Shown here piece by piece: positions 42,054 through 53,900 of a stretch of 64,000 nt of DNA. The notes beneath the pieces were generated by a model. The model did not search any database and was not told the DNA's origin. It saw only the letters and a program-made list of their open reading frames with translations. This stretch comes from Geotrypetes seraphini (Eukaryota > Chordata > Amphibia > Gymnophiona > Dermophiidae). Both the position numbers and the translations under genes were made by a program. Location: assembly GCF_902459505.1 (NCBI RefSeq), contig NC_047089.1, positions 27,779,161 through 27,843,160 of the forward strand, given 5' to 3'. The stretch's first letter is position 1; each line of letters begins with the position of its first letter.

Positions 42054-42635
42054 TATGATTTATCATGTATGCCAAGCCCTTTCCCTTCCCTTGTTTAAAA
42101 GCAGACTGAAAACCCACCTTTTTGATATAGCCTTCAATCCTTAATCCTACTCCTCTCCCACCAACTGAGCCAGCAGATTAACTTCCCCTTAACTGTATCC
42201 ATGACATTATCTGTTTAGATCAGTGTCTCTCAAACTTGCTCGAGCCCTGGCACACTAAAGGTAGTGGCCATGGCTCAAGGCACCCAGAAGGGTGCAGACG
42301 TTGCCGTGATGACATCACATATATGCATGACATCATCACATTGATATCCACGCATGCACAGAGGCCCTCCAGACACCCTGAAATGCCAGTAGGGCATGCC
42401 AGCAGTGAAGTCTAACAAATATCAATTGAGTACCCCCAACCACAGACCTCCCAAACTCTACCCTATACCACCCAAGCTCTTCCCCAGATCCTGCCCCCAT
42501 AATTGAAATGCAATTATTTTCCATTCATTTTTCATATACACACAATATACACAGCAGATATAAATTCTCAAAACTGACAAATTTCAATCACTATATTGAA
42601 AATAAAATCATTTTCCCTACCTGAAAATAAAATCA
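42054..42635 (+). repeat. L2 terminal fragment and hAT-like fragment, copy 2
   Basis: This is the homologue of 22210-22793: FKSRLKTHLFD coding word, then gatcagtgtctctcaaactt and the doubled gaaaataaaatcatt word before the DIRS end. Confidence 0.5.
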
Positions 42636-44206
42636 TTTATCCCAGGACAAGCAGGCAGCTATTCTTACATATGGGTGATGTCATCGTCGGAGCCCAGATG
42701 CGGACGCCTCACAAGCAGACTTGCTTGAAGAAACTGGAAGTTTCAAGTCTGCTGCACCGCGCATGCGCGAGTGCCTTCCCACCCAGCGTAGTTCTCAGTT
42801 TTCTGCGGAGCCGAGAAGTCCTTCTTTGACTCTCTGCGTGAACTTTGTTACTTCGTGCCTTCTCTGAACCGCGGTTTGTACTTTTTTTCCTCACGAATCG
42901 CTGTTCTTATTTTATTTCTTTCATTTTTAGTTGGTTTTTTAAAAAAAAATTTTTTTCCTCTTCCGAGGGCTTCGATCTTGCGGCGGCTATTTTTCCTTCT
43001 ATGTCCCGGCCTGTCACAGGCTTTAAGAAGTGTAGCAAGTGCCAGCGTGCGATTTTTCTTACGGTCCCATACCGTCGCTGCCTCAAGTGCCTTGGGCCGA
43101 AACATCACCCGAAGTCGTGCCTGCGCTGTGTTACACTTCAACCTCGAGCCTTCAAACGTCGTTGTATTTCAGTGGATAAGCTCTTCGGGATGGATTCTTC
43201 CTCGTTGGGACCTCGGCCTCGACCGAGGCTCCTCCTGCTTTGACTGCTTCCACCTTGAGCCTTATCAGACCTTCGTCATTTGCAGCGGCTCTCTCTTTGG
43301 CGACATCTGCTGTATCTTCCCCTGTTTCCTCAGGTCAGATAGCTCAGCAGCCACTTCCACCGGTAGTTATTAAAGTGCCTAAGACTTCCAAGTCGAAGCA
43401 CAATCACACTACCTCGGTGGAACTTCCAGCCAGAGCAGATGGTCCGGTTTCATACGCGGATCCATCCTTGCCAGCTTCCTTCCAGACCATGTTGGAGAAG
43501 CAATTTATTCAGTTCCTTACCAATATGGGACCGAAGCGTCTTCCTCTTATCCAGCATGGGCATTCATCAGATTCCCGCGAGGTTGAGCCGCTTCCTTTGC
43601 TTCAGTCTGAGCTTCCACACTCTTTGCAGGAAGCAGAGTCTCTGTAAGTGTCTGGTCTGGTATTAAAGCACGTAAATCAAGGAGCAGAATCTTTGGGAGT
43701 GCATCGAGGTTCCTCCACCAAGCCTCCGGAGCTTCGATCTATAGCCTCCAGTCTTATCCATTCTTTGATAGTATCGGCTGCTTCTGTCTCTGAGGCGAAG
43801 TCTCCTCGATCTTCGAGATCCACTTCCAGGCACAGTTCTCATCGACGATCGAGGCCTTCATCGAGGCATACTTCCAGGCATAGTTCTTCTTCCAAAGAAC
43901 GACCTTCTTCAACTAAGCCTCTATATCTTCCTCCCTCGACACCGACTCCTCGATCGAGGTCTCCAATGCCGAACCTCTAGGATGCAGCGGTTTCGATTGC
44001 CTCGTCCAAGTCTTCCTATTCTTTTGATGTCTTTTTTCATGCCGAAGCCTCATCTTCGACCCAGGCTACTTCAATGACCTCGAGTCCTTCTCGAGGCAAA
44101 GCATTAGCGAATCAGCTATCTTTCTCATCTTTTCTTCGTCAGATGGCTGTGGACTTGGATCTTCAATTAGATACTAGCTCAGAATACTCTAAGGAGTACC
44201 GTGTAG
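42636..44206 (+). mobile_element. DIRS-like element 5' part, family B, copy 2 (fossil)
   Basis: It has the terminal sequence tttatcccaggacaagcagg, the terminal repeat, leader and gag: a Cys-rich segment (FKKCSKC, CLGPKHH) and a long Ser-rich linker up to SEYSKEYR. It stops there and joins other repeats at about 44207, so the enzymes and the right end are missing. It is broken, with several breaks. It extends about 930 bp further than the copy 1 version, which was cut by the duplication. Confidence 0.8.
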
Positions 44207-44444
44207 GGAAGTCAGTTGGCAAGCGCAGCTGTTCCTCCTCAGTGTGCCGCGGCACACTTCGAATCTCAGGAGGCACACAGGCGTGCCTCAGCACACGGTT
44301 TGAGATACACTGTCCTAAATACTTAAACAATAATAATAAAGAATTAAACAATATCATATAAAGAGTCTTGAGCATTTTACAAAACTTCAAATAATTAACT
44401 TCCCTTCTTATTTGTATTGGCAAATTATTCCACATCACAACTGA
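44207..44444 (-). repeat. hAT-like fragment and LINE carboxyl fragment
   Basis: About 44235-44310 has gtgtgccgcggcacac and related words, as in common hAT-type ends. The reverse strand from 44438 to about 44345 reads MWNNLPIQIRREVNYLKFC, the carboxyl block of a CR1/L2-type ORF2, followed by an AATAAT tail. Confidence 0.5.
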
Positions 44445-45490
44445 GGGGCTCTTTCACTAAAACGCATTAAGACATGGTTTTAGCATGTTTTAATGGGGGA
44501 CTGTCCTACATGCTAAAGCCCATTTTTAATGTGGCAGTACAATGGGGCTTTTTCTTTTTTTAATTTTTAATTTTCTGTTCTAATTTGTCCATTAGCCCGA
44601 GACCTGCAAAAAATGAACACAGGAACACTTCCCATTTCCTATTTAGGAAGGGGTTAAGTGCTCCTGAGTTAATCTAGTATTAAGCAGCTACCGAATGCTA
44701 ATCCTAACTTGCTTGTCGGTTATCACTTCCATGCCCATTTTTCACCTGTGACATGCCCTCTGCTAAAAATATTATGCAAAAGTAATTAATGCATATGTTA
44801 GTGCGCACAAACAGCGAGGTGCTGTGACGTGCTTTAATGTGTTTTACACTGAGCCTTTTCCCATGCACTAATCCCCAAATTCTGTATCTAGCTCCGAGCC
44901 AATGTGCGTGCACAACTTAATTGATTAATTGGTTTTATCAGTGCCAATAATGGCCAATTAATACCTGTTAATTGATACTAATTGGCATAAATTAGGAGTT
45001 ACACGCACAACGTGGTAGATGCATTGTAGAAAGTGTGATGCGCCATGTCCAGTGGGTGAATTGGAAAAGGCATGGTCATGGGCAGATCATGGGCAAATCA
45101 TGGGTGTTCCTAAGTTAAGAATTGATCAACTGATTGGCTCATAACTTAGGCACAGGCATTTAGGCCTGGCTCTCGCTGGCCTGTGTAAAAGTTATGACAC
45201 GCACTGGCCTTAAGAGTGATTCTATAAGGTGCGTGTAACTTTTACAAAATCGTACTTAGCACGGTGGTAGTTGCTGCCGATTTTGTAGGCATCTTAAATA
45301 GAACTGGGCCCTGAGGGATAGCAGCCGCCCACAAAAACGGCGCAAACCGTGGGCCAATTACACTCGGGGGCCATTTAAAGAATCACAGCTAAAGGCACCT
45401 ACCACAAAACATAGGCGTCTGCAATGTAGGCCAGGGTTTCGCAGATCTACATTGCAGACACCTAAGTCTAATGGCTCCTAAAATCATCAG

Positions 45491-45659
45491 GTGAAGCTTG
45501 AGCTGGGACACCGAGCCCAGGTCAGGAAGAAACCCACTGTGGAAGGCTTCACTCACGACTGGATGGTGTTTGTCCGAGGGCCGGAGCACAGCAACATTCA
45601 GCACTTTGTGGAAAAGGTCGTCTTTCACCTCCACGAAAGCTTCCCTAGGCCAAAAAGAG
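45491..45659 (+). pseudogene. MLLT3: Orphan exon encoding the start of an AF9/MLLT3 YEATS domain
   Basis: Reading from 45491, 56 codons without a stop give [10 protein letters not shown], ... [16 protein letters not shown], ... [12 protein letters not shown]. As I recall human AF9, this is residues 9-64 without a difference, while ENL/MLLT1 differs at several of them. YEATS domains read acylated histone lysines in the super elongation complex. The start coincides with an AG (aaatcatcag before GTG), as at an exon border, but the upstream pyrimidine tract is poor. The end, AAAAAGAG then GGGATT, lacks a GT donor. No other MLLT3 exon is in the window. It is best read as a captured or transposed exon copy, recent because it shows no decay; the true gene locus cannot be fully excluded. 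Confidence 0.85.
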
Positions 45660-45758
45660 GGGATTGATAAGTCTTGAGAATCTAGAAGGGAAGAAACCCA
45701 GTTACTTGCTCAAGGCTCTTTTTTCTTTTGAAAAATTTCTCCTTTATCAAAAGTGGAC

Positions 45759-45905
45759 CCCTGATGAAGGTTAGTCCGAAACACGGACCGTGTTGGGTCC
45801 CCTACCTGGTAAAAGGTTTTTATTCAAAAGATTTATTTGTCATAATAAAGACTGCCTTCATCGTGTACATTCTCCTGCAGTTTTTTGGTTTGTTTGACCT
45901 AAAAT
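45759..45905 (+). repeat. Unclassified repeat with CGGACCGTGTTGGGTCC
   Basis: The sequence cccctgatgaaggttagtcc, gaaacacggaccgtgttggg, then an AATAAAG and T-rich end resembles the block at 185-418. It is a dispersed family of unknown class, lying just 3' of the AF9-like exon. Confidence 0.45.
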
Positions 45906-46130
45906 CATCACCCTTAACCATGCGTACTAGACCTTAGTTGCCATTAGGCAGCTTGCTGTAGACGTGATTACGATGCCTACTTTTTTGTAATGAGTTTTTA
46001 ATTGATTATTAGCGACAAGATCAATTACCATGCCAATTAAAACAATTAAGTTAGGCGGCAGTAGGGTATCATTTACAAAATCTGTCCCTAAGCGTACACT
46101 GGGGCTTAATGCACTTTAGTAAAACAGACC

Positions 46131-46273
46131 CGATTTCCCCAATGAATATACATGAGATCTATTAGCATACAATGAAAGTAGTGCATGCAAATAGATCTCA
46201 TTCATATTCACAGGGGAAATCCTGAAAACCTGACTGGATTGCGGCCCTCGAGGACTGACTCTGACACCCCTAA
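46131..46273. mobile_element. Palindromic hAT-like short element, left-truncated
   Basis: The arms gatttccccaatgaatatac and the complement of attcatattcacaggggaaatc flank a small loop. The right end reads ctggattgcggccctcgag and tgacacccct, which has the form of a hAT terminal repeat (CAGGGGTGTCA on the other strand). The outer left arm is missing. It directly precedes the first base homologous to the window start, so it lies at the copy 2/copy 3 border. Confidence 0.6.
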
Positions 46274-46274
46274 C

Positions 46275-47949
46275 CCTTTATGGACAGGGAAATGTTGAGC
46301 TCACCTGACTACACCACCACTGAAAGTGTGGGAGCTGAATCCAAGCCACCTCTAAAATAGCTGTTTCAGTCGTTTCCAAGATGCCGTAATTAATCAACCA
46401 GTCAATATTTTGAAAGGATATAGAACGTCCTGATAGCCACCTGCATCTCTGAAATGCGGCAGGGTGCCACACACACCATCTTGCTTTCTTTTTATCAACT
46501 CACACTTCAACTGTGGTTAGGGATGCACAACATTTCATAAAGTTAATTACTATTCTAAGGTTCTTTTTCTAGCAGTTTGAATTGCCTTTTCCTTAGATAG
46601 CAAAGTGAGTGATAATCAGGTTTTCTGAAACAAAACTGTAGGAGCTTCCAACAGTGCTTAAACGTCTTTTATAACAGACAGATCAAAGTTGTGCTGCTAT
46701 CTTCTTAAGACATCCTATTGCCCTGCGACGCAACTTATCGCCGTCACTTATCACGCGCCCTCCCTCCTTAATTATTTATGAAGCAGTAGAATCAGTTTGT
46801 CAGAACCATATAGCGGTAGTTCCATTGCAGAACTCACAAAAAGCAACGACTATATGTTGCAGAAGTAAGAGAAAATAACTCTCTGACGGCAAGAAACACA
46901 ATGTATACGAGGAAAAGGGAATCTCAATGCAAGTCAATGAGGATCCTGCAAATCCTGGTTTTACCCAGATCCGGCGACGAGAGAGTCGCGCGCGGGCTTT
47001 GTTTTTGAACGTCCAACGGTTAGGAATGTGTGGGAGGGGCCAGGGACGACCCTAGAGGAGCTGCGAAGCGCGGAAGTGAGCTGAAGTGACTGCTGAGGGC
47101 TCCATCTCACCTCGTCTTTCCCCCCAAAGAGCGAAAGTATCTGTCAGGGCAGGAGCATTATTTAGTTCTCATAGATTTTGCAGGTAGGCTGTAGAAGGGG
47201 ATAAAAAAAATCACATAATTTTAAGAAATGGCACCCAGCCAATGATGGGGGGTTGTAAGATTTCCTGGGACAATCCAGATCTAACTCCCTCGCTGGCATA
47301 TGTGTGTGGGTTTCGTTTTTTTAATTATTGTTTCCACCGGGCAGATGGGAACAGGGACGGACGGTCAGATGAATCCTCGCTTCCCGTTACCGGCTCTGCT
47401 CTACCCGCCTATTGGCAGCAGTGGGCAACGTGGACTGGGACCCGAGTCTTGCACATTGCACGCTGGAGCATGAAGTCGGCTTGCACTTTTGGGAACAGGC
47501 GTACAACCTGCAGATGTACAATAAATAATAATAATAATAATTTTATTTCTTATATACCGCTGTACCGTGAGGTTCTAAGCCTCGCCCTTTACTCCTTCCC
47601 TCCCTCCCCCCCCCCCCTTAGAGCTTCTTTCAGATCACTGGTCTTTAGTTGAGCTCACATCCAATAAGATCAGTGAGAAAGTGGTGAGCAGGAGGTGAGG
47701 CACTCATAATGCAATTTGTTTGAACTGGAACTTCTCTCTTTTGCACTAGGGTTATTGCAGTGATTGACCTGGCCCACAAGTCACATAACTTGGTTCCTTT
47801 TGGAACACTACAACAACCAAGACTTCTCTCTCCTCTGTTTTTTAGACCAATTATTTCTTCCCCTCCCCCCCCCAAAGTCCGGCATATACAAGACTCTTTG
47901 AATGTCCAAAATCAGTACAGCAGCATGTCATAATTCTCAATAATAGTGC
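46275..47949 (+). other. 5' region of duplication copy 3
   Basis: Homologous to 1-1789 without the 185-418 block. The candidate promoter and donor (ttttgcag then gtaggc at about 47182) are kept. The short ATG frame seen in copy 1 is lost (ccaccgggcag). A tiny LINE tail interrupts it at 47520-47583. Confidence 0.5.
47520..47583 (-). mobile_element. Extremely 5'-truncated LINE tail (about 60 bp), private to copy 3
   Basis: The + strand shows (AAT)n then ttttatttcttatataccgc, the reverse complement of an L2-type 3' end (gcggtatataagaaataaa plus ATT tail), as in the element ending at 60054. It is absent at 24440 in copy 2. Only the last 60 bases were copied on insertion. Confidence 0.7.
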
Positions 47950-48640
47950 TACTCTTCAACCTTGAGCCCTCAAAAGCTGTTGAGTGCAAGTGGAGAAGAT
48001 TTTCGGTAAGGAGACCTCTGCTATACCCTCGACCTCCGACTCGGTCAAATCTGCTACGGGGTGTCCTCCTGCCTCCATGACTTTGGCCTCGACTTTCATC
48101 AGACCTTCCTCGTTCAGAACCTCCTCGACCTCGAGTAAATCTGCCAAGTCTTCTCCTGAGCTTCCCTCAGGTCAGATACCTCAGCAGACAGTTCCAGTGG
48201 TAGTCCTCAAGCTACCCAAACATCATTCCTCCAAGTCGAAGTATTCTTCCTTTTCATCCTCGGACCCTTTAGCCTCAGCAAGTGGTCCAGTTTCAGACTC
48301 GGATCCACAATTGCAGGCTACCATCCAGACCATTTTAGAGCGGGAATTTGTTCAGTTACTGACCAAATATAGTCCTGCCTCGACTCTGCTTCCTGCAGTC
48401 CAGCCTAGGTACTCAGGATTTTCACAAGAGGTCGAGTCCTTGCCTGTGCCTCAAGGTAAATCTACACACTCTATGCAAGGAGTCCAGTCTTTGCGAGTGT
48501 CTGGTCTGGAATCTTCACACTCTGTGCAAGAAGTCGAGTCTTTGGGAGTGCATCAAGATACCTCAATCCAGACCACAGAGTCTATGGGACTTCAATCTAC
48601 AGCTTCTAGCCCTATTTCCTCACATAAGGCATTGCCCAAT
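47950..48640 (+). mobile_element. DIRS-like gag fragment, family A, copy 3 (fossil)
   Basis: This is the homologue of the first half of 1790-3345. The Ser-rich gag linker runs to ISSHKALPNS, where a copy 3 deletion joins it to the CR1 fragment. It is broken and old. Confidence 0.7.
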
Positions 48641-49042
48641 TCAAACAGATCAGAGAAGGTTATCATGCTGCTGTACCGGGCCAAGGTGCACCCTCATCTG
48701 GAGTACTGCGTACAGCACTGGTCACCGTACATGAAGAAGGACATGGTACTACTCGAAAGGGTCCAGAGAAGAACGACTAAGATGGTTAAGGGGTTGGAGG
48801 AGCTGCCCTACAGAGAAAGATTAGAGAAACTGGGCCTCTTCTCCCTCGAACAGAGGAGATTGAGAGGGGACATGATCGAAACATTCAAGGTACTGAAGGG
48901 AATAGACTTAGTAGATAAGGACAGGTTGTTCACCCTCTCCAAGGTGGGGAGAACAAGGGGGCACTCTCTAAAGTTAAAAGAGGATAGATTCTGTATAAAC
49001 GTAAGGAAGTTCATCTTCACCCAGAGAGTGGTAGAAAACTGA
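47984..49042 (+). other. Chance chimeric frame: DIRS gag linker joined to CR1 carboxyl region
   Basis: A 352-codon frame is open as the sequence stands. Residues 1 to about 219 are the Ser-rich gag linker. From NRSEKVIMLLYRAKVHPHLEYC on, it is the CR1 (B) carboxyl region, ending at the ancestral stop after VVEN. A deletion of about 2 kb relative to copy 2 (about 25510 to 27545) brought them together in phase. There is no evidence of expression. Confidence 0.6.
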
Positions 49043-49249
49043 AACACTCTTCCGGAGTCTGTCATAGGGGAAAACCCCCTCCAGGGATTCAAGATAAAGT
49101 TAGACAAGTTCTTGCTGAACAAGGACGTGCGCTGGTAGGGCTAGTCTCAGTTAGGCGCTAGTCTTTGACCAGAGGGCTGACGGGTGAGCGGACTGCTGGG
49201 CATGATGGACCACTGGTCTGACCCATCATAATACCATGTTCTTCTGTTG
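48641..49249 (+). mobile_element. CR1 3' fragment (B), copy 3
   Basis: This is the homologue of 7272-8003 without its first 110 codons, with MKKDMVLLERVQRRTTKMVKG, FSLEQRRLRGDMIETFK and the ttcttctgttg end. Confidence 0.85.
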
Positions 49250-49336
49250 CTAATATTAAACACATGGTTGAGGAAGTTTTTGATTTGAGGGATGGATGTC
49301 CGAATTTAGACTTAAGCTTAATTATGAAAAAAAACC
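49250..49336 (+). mobile_element. L2 relic (C), first piece, copy 3
   Basis: The relic begins as in the other copies and is interrupted after gaaaaaaaacc by the forward DIRS element. It resumes at 58563. Confidence 0.75.
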
Positions 49337-49364
49337 TTTATCCCAGGACAAGCAGGCAGCATAT

Positions 49365-49520
49365 TCTTGACTGATGGGTGACGGCACCGACGGAGCCCCG
49401 GTACGGACAATTTTAGAGTGATTGCACTCTAAGAACTTTAGAAAGTTCTAGCTCGGCCGCACCGCGCACGCGCGAGTGCCTTCCCGCCCGACAGAGGCGC
49501 GCGGTCCCTCAGTTTCTTAG
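49365..49520 (+). repeat. Left terminal inverted repeat of DIRS (C)
   Basis: About 155 bases pair without a visible mismatch with 58380-58535 in reverse complement. It contains ggcaccgacggagccccgg and the GC-rich ccgcaccgcgcacgcgcgag. Confidence 0.9.
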
Positions 49521-50984
49521 TTTCCGCGGAGCTAAGAAGACGCGTTTTTCAACGGCTGTTGAAACTTTTTTCTCTTTGCCTTCCCACTCGCGTAAACTTT
49601 TGACTATTTACATTATTTCTTTTCTTTTTTCTATTTGGTAAAAAAAAAAAAAAATCCTTAATTTTTTCTTTAATTTGATCTTTCCCCGGCGGGGCCTTCT
49701 GCCACCATCGAAGCCTCGGCCTTCGATTTGGCTGAAGCCGTTTTTACGTTCATGCCCCCTCAGCCAGGGTTTAAAAAGTGCCAGCGGTGTGCTCGGCCTA
49801 TATCTCTCACGGACCCACACAACTGGTGTTTACAGTGTTTGGGTCCTGAGCATCAGGCCTCTACTTGCACCCGCTGTGCCACTCTAAAAAAACGGACATT
49901 AAAAAATCGCCAAATCCAGCAGCGATTATTGTTCGGTGCCGAGATGTCCAACCCCGTTCCATCGACTCCAGCTTCGGCACCGATTCAGTCGGCACCCTCT
50001 TCTTCGACGCCGCGTGATTCCGCACCGGCGTCTCACCAGTCAGGTAAGCCGGCTAAGAAGCCTTCCCCGCTGGAGCGTCCTCCGGTCTCGAGTGCAGTGA
50101 GTCCAATCCTGCCGACTGTGAGACGCCAGCGGAAGCGCTCCGCCCCTATAGAGGTGAGTCCCTCGACATCGGGCTCCTCATCTCCGGGGCGTCGAGCGGC
50201 ACCGCAGGTACCGCAGAAGAAAAAGGCGGTACCGGTGCCATCCCTTGATGACCGCATCACGGCCATCCTTCAGGAGCAGCTTAAGGACCAATTAAAACAG
50301 CTCCTCCCTGCTATCCTGGCTCCGAACCTTCCGGTGCCGGCCCGCACCGAGCTACCGGTACCGATTGTGGAACAGCCTGTGTTACCTGCTTCCACTATTT
50401 CGGTACCGCTTCAACTAACCTCATCGGTATCGATGCCAGTTCTTGCACCGGAGCCGAGAGCTCACCATCAATCGGTACAGACTTCGGCACCGGTGCGGCC
50501 GATAACATCTCCTGACTCGATATCGATAAGGTCGGGTAAGTCGATGCACAAAACCCGACACTTACAATCATCGACACCTGAGTCTCGGGACCATGCTTCC
50601 CATGTCAGGGATCCTGATCTGTGGGGAGACTCAGAGGAACCCTTTCTTTCTGAAGGCGAATGTTCCTCATAGGAGGAGGATTCAACTGTCCCTGACCCAT
50701 CCTCCAAACAGGTCACTTCCTCTTTCTCTTGCTTTTTGAAAGAGATGTGTGACTCCTTGTCCATTCCTTTGGAGGCTGAATCCAAAAAGTCCAAAGCTTT
50801 TTTGGATGCCCTTGATTTTGACCAGCCTCCAAAGGAATTTTTGAAACTCCCTCTTCATGACATCTTGAGGGAGACTTTCTATAAGAATTTAGAGACTCCT
50901 TTAACTGTTCCAGGGGCCCCACGTAAACTGGATTCTCTATATAAGGTAATTCCCATTCCTGGGTTCGACAAACCTCAACTTCAA

Positions 50985-53900
50985 GTTTTCAAGTTTTTTA
51001 TTTATTCTTGATTAATCGCTTTCTCTAATTCAAAGCGATGTACAAATCCAAATTTAGTTAAAAGAGAGCAAACAAACAGACAAACCAAACATTGGGATTT
51101 ACAATGCTTACAAAGGTTAAAACTTGTTAAACTACATTGGGTAAAAATAGGGTTATGAAATACATTCGTTATATAAAAGATTAAACATAGGAAAACACAT
51201 TAGGAAAAATAATAAATAAAAAATCAGGAATTAAAAGCATCCTTAAAAAGAAATGTTTTTAATAGTGATTTAAATTTTACCAAATCTTGATCGTTCCGTA
51301 TAAAAATTGGAAGAGCATTCCAGGTTTGAGGGGCTGTTACAGAAAATATAAATTGTCGTCTTGTATTAATCAATTTCAATGAAGGTATTGTTAATAGATT
51401 TTGATCAGTAGATCTTAATGTTCTAGTTGGATGGTAAGGTATTAAAAGTCTATGAATAAAAGCAGGAGTCTTATATAATAGTGTTTTAAATGTAAGTAAA
51501 CAGATTTTATAAGTTATTCTATGGATGACAGGTAGCCAATGTGCCTTTTCAAGTAGGGGAGTAACATGATCGAATTTTTTAGATTTTGTAATAAGTTTTA
51601 TAGAGATATTCTGTATAATTTGTAAACGTTTAATTTCATTTAATGCAATACCTCTAAAAAGAGAATTACAATAATCTATTTTTGATATGACTAATGAGTG
51701 GATAAGAATGTTTAAAGATTGTGCATTCAGAAATTTTGAGATGGATCTAATTTGTCGTAATCTGTAGAATGAAGTTTTAACAATATAACTTATATGGTCA
51801 TGAAAATTTAGTTTGGGATCCACAATTACTCCTAATATTTTCGTTTTATTGACTATCTGTAAAGGGATATTTCTTATAGTAATAGGGGTGACAAGTGTGG
51901 GATTTTCCTTCCAAGGAAAAATCATCAAATTTGTTTTTTTTATATTAAGGGCCAGTTTATTAGTATTTAGCCAATCTTGAACTTGATCGAGTTTCTTACT
52001 AATCTCATGTATTTCTGAAATATTATCCGTATCTACAGGGTGTAACAGCTGAATATCGTCAGCGTATCCGAAAACTTGAAAACCTATAGATTGGCACAAT
52101 GTAAGGAGTGGTGCTAGAAAGATATTAAATAGTAGAGGAGAAAGAATAGACCCTTGAGGAACACCGAAAGTGGATGAAATAGGATTAGATATAGATTCTT
52201 TAAAGAAAACAGAAGAAGAGCGATCTGTAAAATAAGAATTAAACCAGGAAAGAATTTGATCAGTGATCCCAATAGATTGAAGTCGATTTATGAGAAGTTT
52301 ATGATCAATTGTATCAAATGCTGCGGAAAGATCTAGTGAAATTAATAAAGTAGTTTTGTGATGGTCAAGAAAATAATGAATGGATGTAGTTAAACCAATT
52401 AGTGATAATTCTGTGCTGTGATGTTCTCTAAAACCTGTTTGATTAGGGTGGAGAACGTTTGTTTTTTCCACAAAATCTAATATTTGGGAATAAACTATCT
52501 TTTCTGTTAACTTGGCCAGAAAAGGGATATTAGATATAGGCCTATAGTTTGCTGGATCTGTACTACTAGCATTATTATCTTTGAGAATTGGACGGATTAT
52601 TGATTTTTTCCAGTCTTTTGGTACTTTACTTTGGGTTAGACTTTCTGTAATTAAAGTATGAATAACTGGTCCAAAAATTTGAAAGTATTGTTTCAAAATG
52701 AACGGGGGAAGAAGATCTGCTTTTGAGCTTTTAATATTGATAGATTTAATAGCCAACTCAATTTCTTTTTGGCTTGGAAGTTTAAACTTAGAGCATTTTG
52801 AGGTTGAAAGTTCAGTTTTTAACTGATCATGAACAATGTTACCTTGTTGATTTATTACAAAGGAGTTTCTTATAATTTTAATTTTTTCTGTAAAGTGATC
52901 TGCCAATTTTTGTGCTGTAAGTGTGTTATTAGTTTCATTTGACTTCTCCTTACTAGTTGAAATTGATATTCTTTTTAATATTTTATATAACATTGATGGA
53001 TTTTTGGCCTTTGTTATTTTCTCTGAATAATATTGCATTTTTGCTTGATTTATTTTTGATTTGTAATATATAATTTGTTCCTTGAACAATTGTAAATTTG
53101 TTAAGGTTTTATTTTTTTTCCATGCACGTTCTAGAGATCGGACTTGTTGTTTAATTAAATTCAATTCTGATGAGAACCAGGGATTGTGAATTTTACGTTT
53201 AGAAATTGTCTTTGTTTGAAGAGGGATTACTTTTTCTAAGAATTTTAATAGAGCTACATTCCATACATTTACTAATTCATCTATTGAATTTGATTTTGTT
53301 AAATCAATTTCAAATGAAGAGAGAATAGATTCTATATTAATATTATTGTAGTTTCTAAAATTTATTATTTGATGTTTTAGATTATTATTAGTACAATGGA
53401 TGGAGTTATATGTTAATGAGATTAAATAATGATCAGACCATGGAACTGCAGAACAGTTATTTAATGACAAAATATTGTTTGTGGTTTTTGATATTAGAGC
53501 CATATCCAAAGTATGACCTGCCTGATGAGTGGGTTGAGAAATTACAGGATAGAGATCCAGTTGGTTTATGTGTGTCAGAATGGTTCTTGTATAATTGTTA
53601 TTAGGTTCATCGAAATGTATGTTAAAGTCTCCCAAAACTATTGGATTTAATGTAGAGCTACAGAAGTCAAAAAGTAAAGATTGTAGCTGGGTGACAGTAT
53701 CAGCTGAGATAGGAGGTGGTAAATATATTAATAACATTTCAGTCCTAGGCTTTGTCACTAAGGAGCATTGTAAAAATTCAATTACGGAATTTTTTGGTGA
53801 ATAATCAACTTGTATCAGTAATGAGTCTCGAAAGATAATAGCTAACCCACCTCCTCTTTTTTTGCTACGATGGTTAAAAAAAAAATGAATAGCCTTGTGG

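Larger units (their letters stand above)
44445..46131. mobile_element. Composite DNA-element block with imperfect terminal inverted repeats
   Basis: The left end ggggctctttcactaaaacg and the right end (reverse complement gggtctgttttactaaagtg) agree at about 20 of 27 positions and resemble the ends of the MITE at 21472. The interior is a mosaic of nonautonomous fragments: cattagcccgag..., gattctataaggtgcgtg, and an inverted pair aggcgtctgcaatgtag / ctacattgcagacacct around 45430. It also holds a CGGACCGTGTTGGGTCC-type repeat and the AF9-like exon. It is either one element carrying captured cargo or several nested ones. No transposase was seen. Confidence 0.5.

Noticed and set aside
45491-45659. 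MLLT1 (ENL) rather than MLLT3 origin
   Set aside because: ENL, as recalled, has [18 protein letters not shown] and PEQCDIQ where this stretch has [19 protein letters not shown] and PEHSNIQ, so AF9 fits better.
53410-53804. Short + strand frames at 53410-53804
   Set aside because: They are antisense to the nested L2 ORF2.
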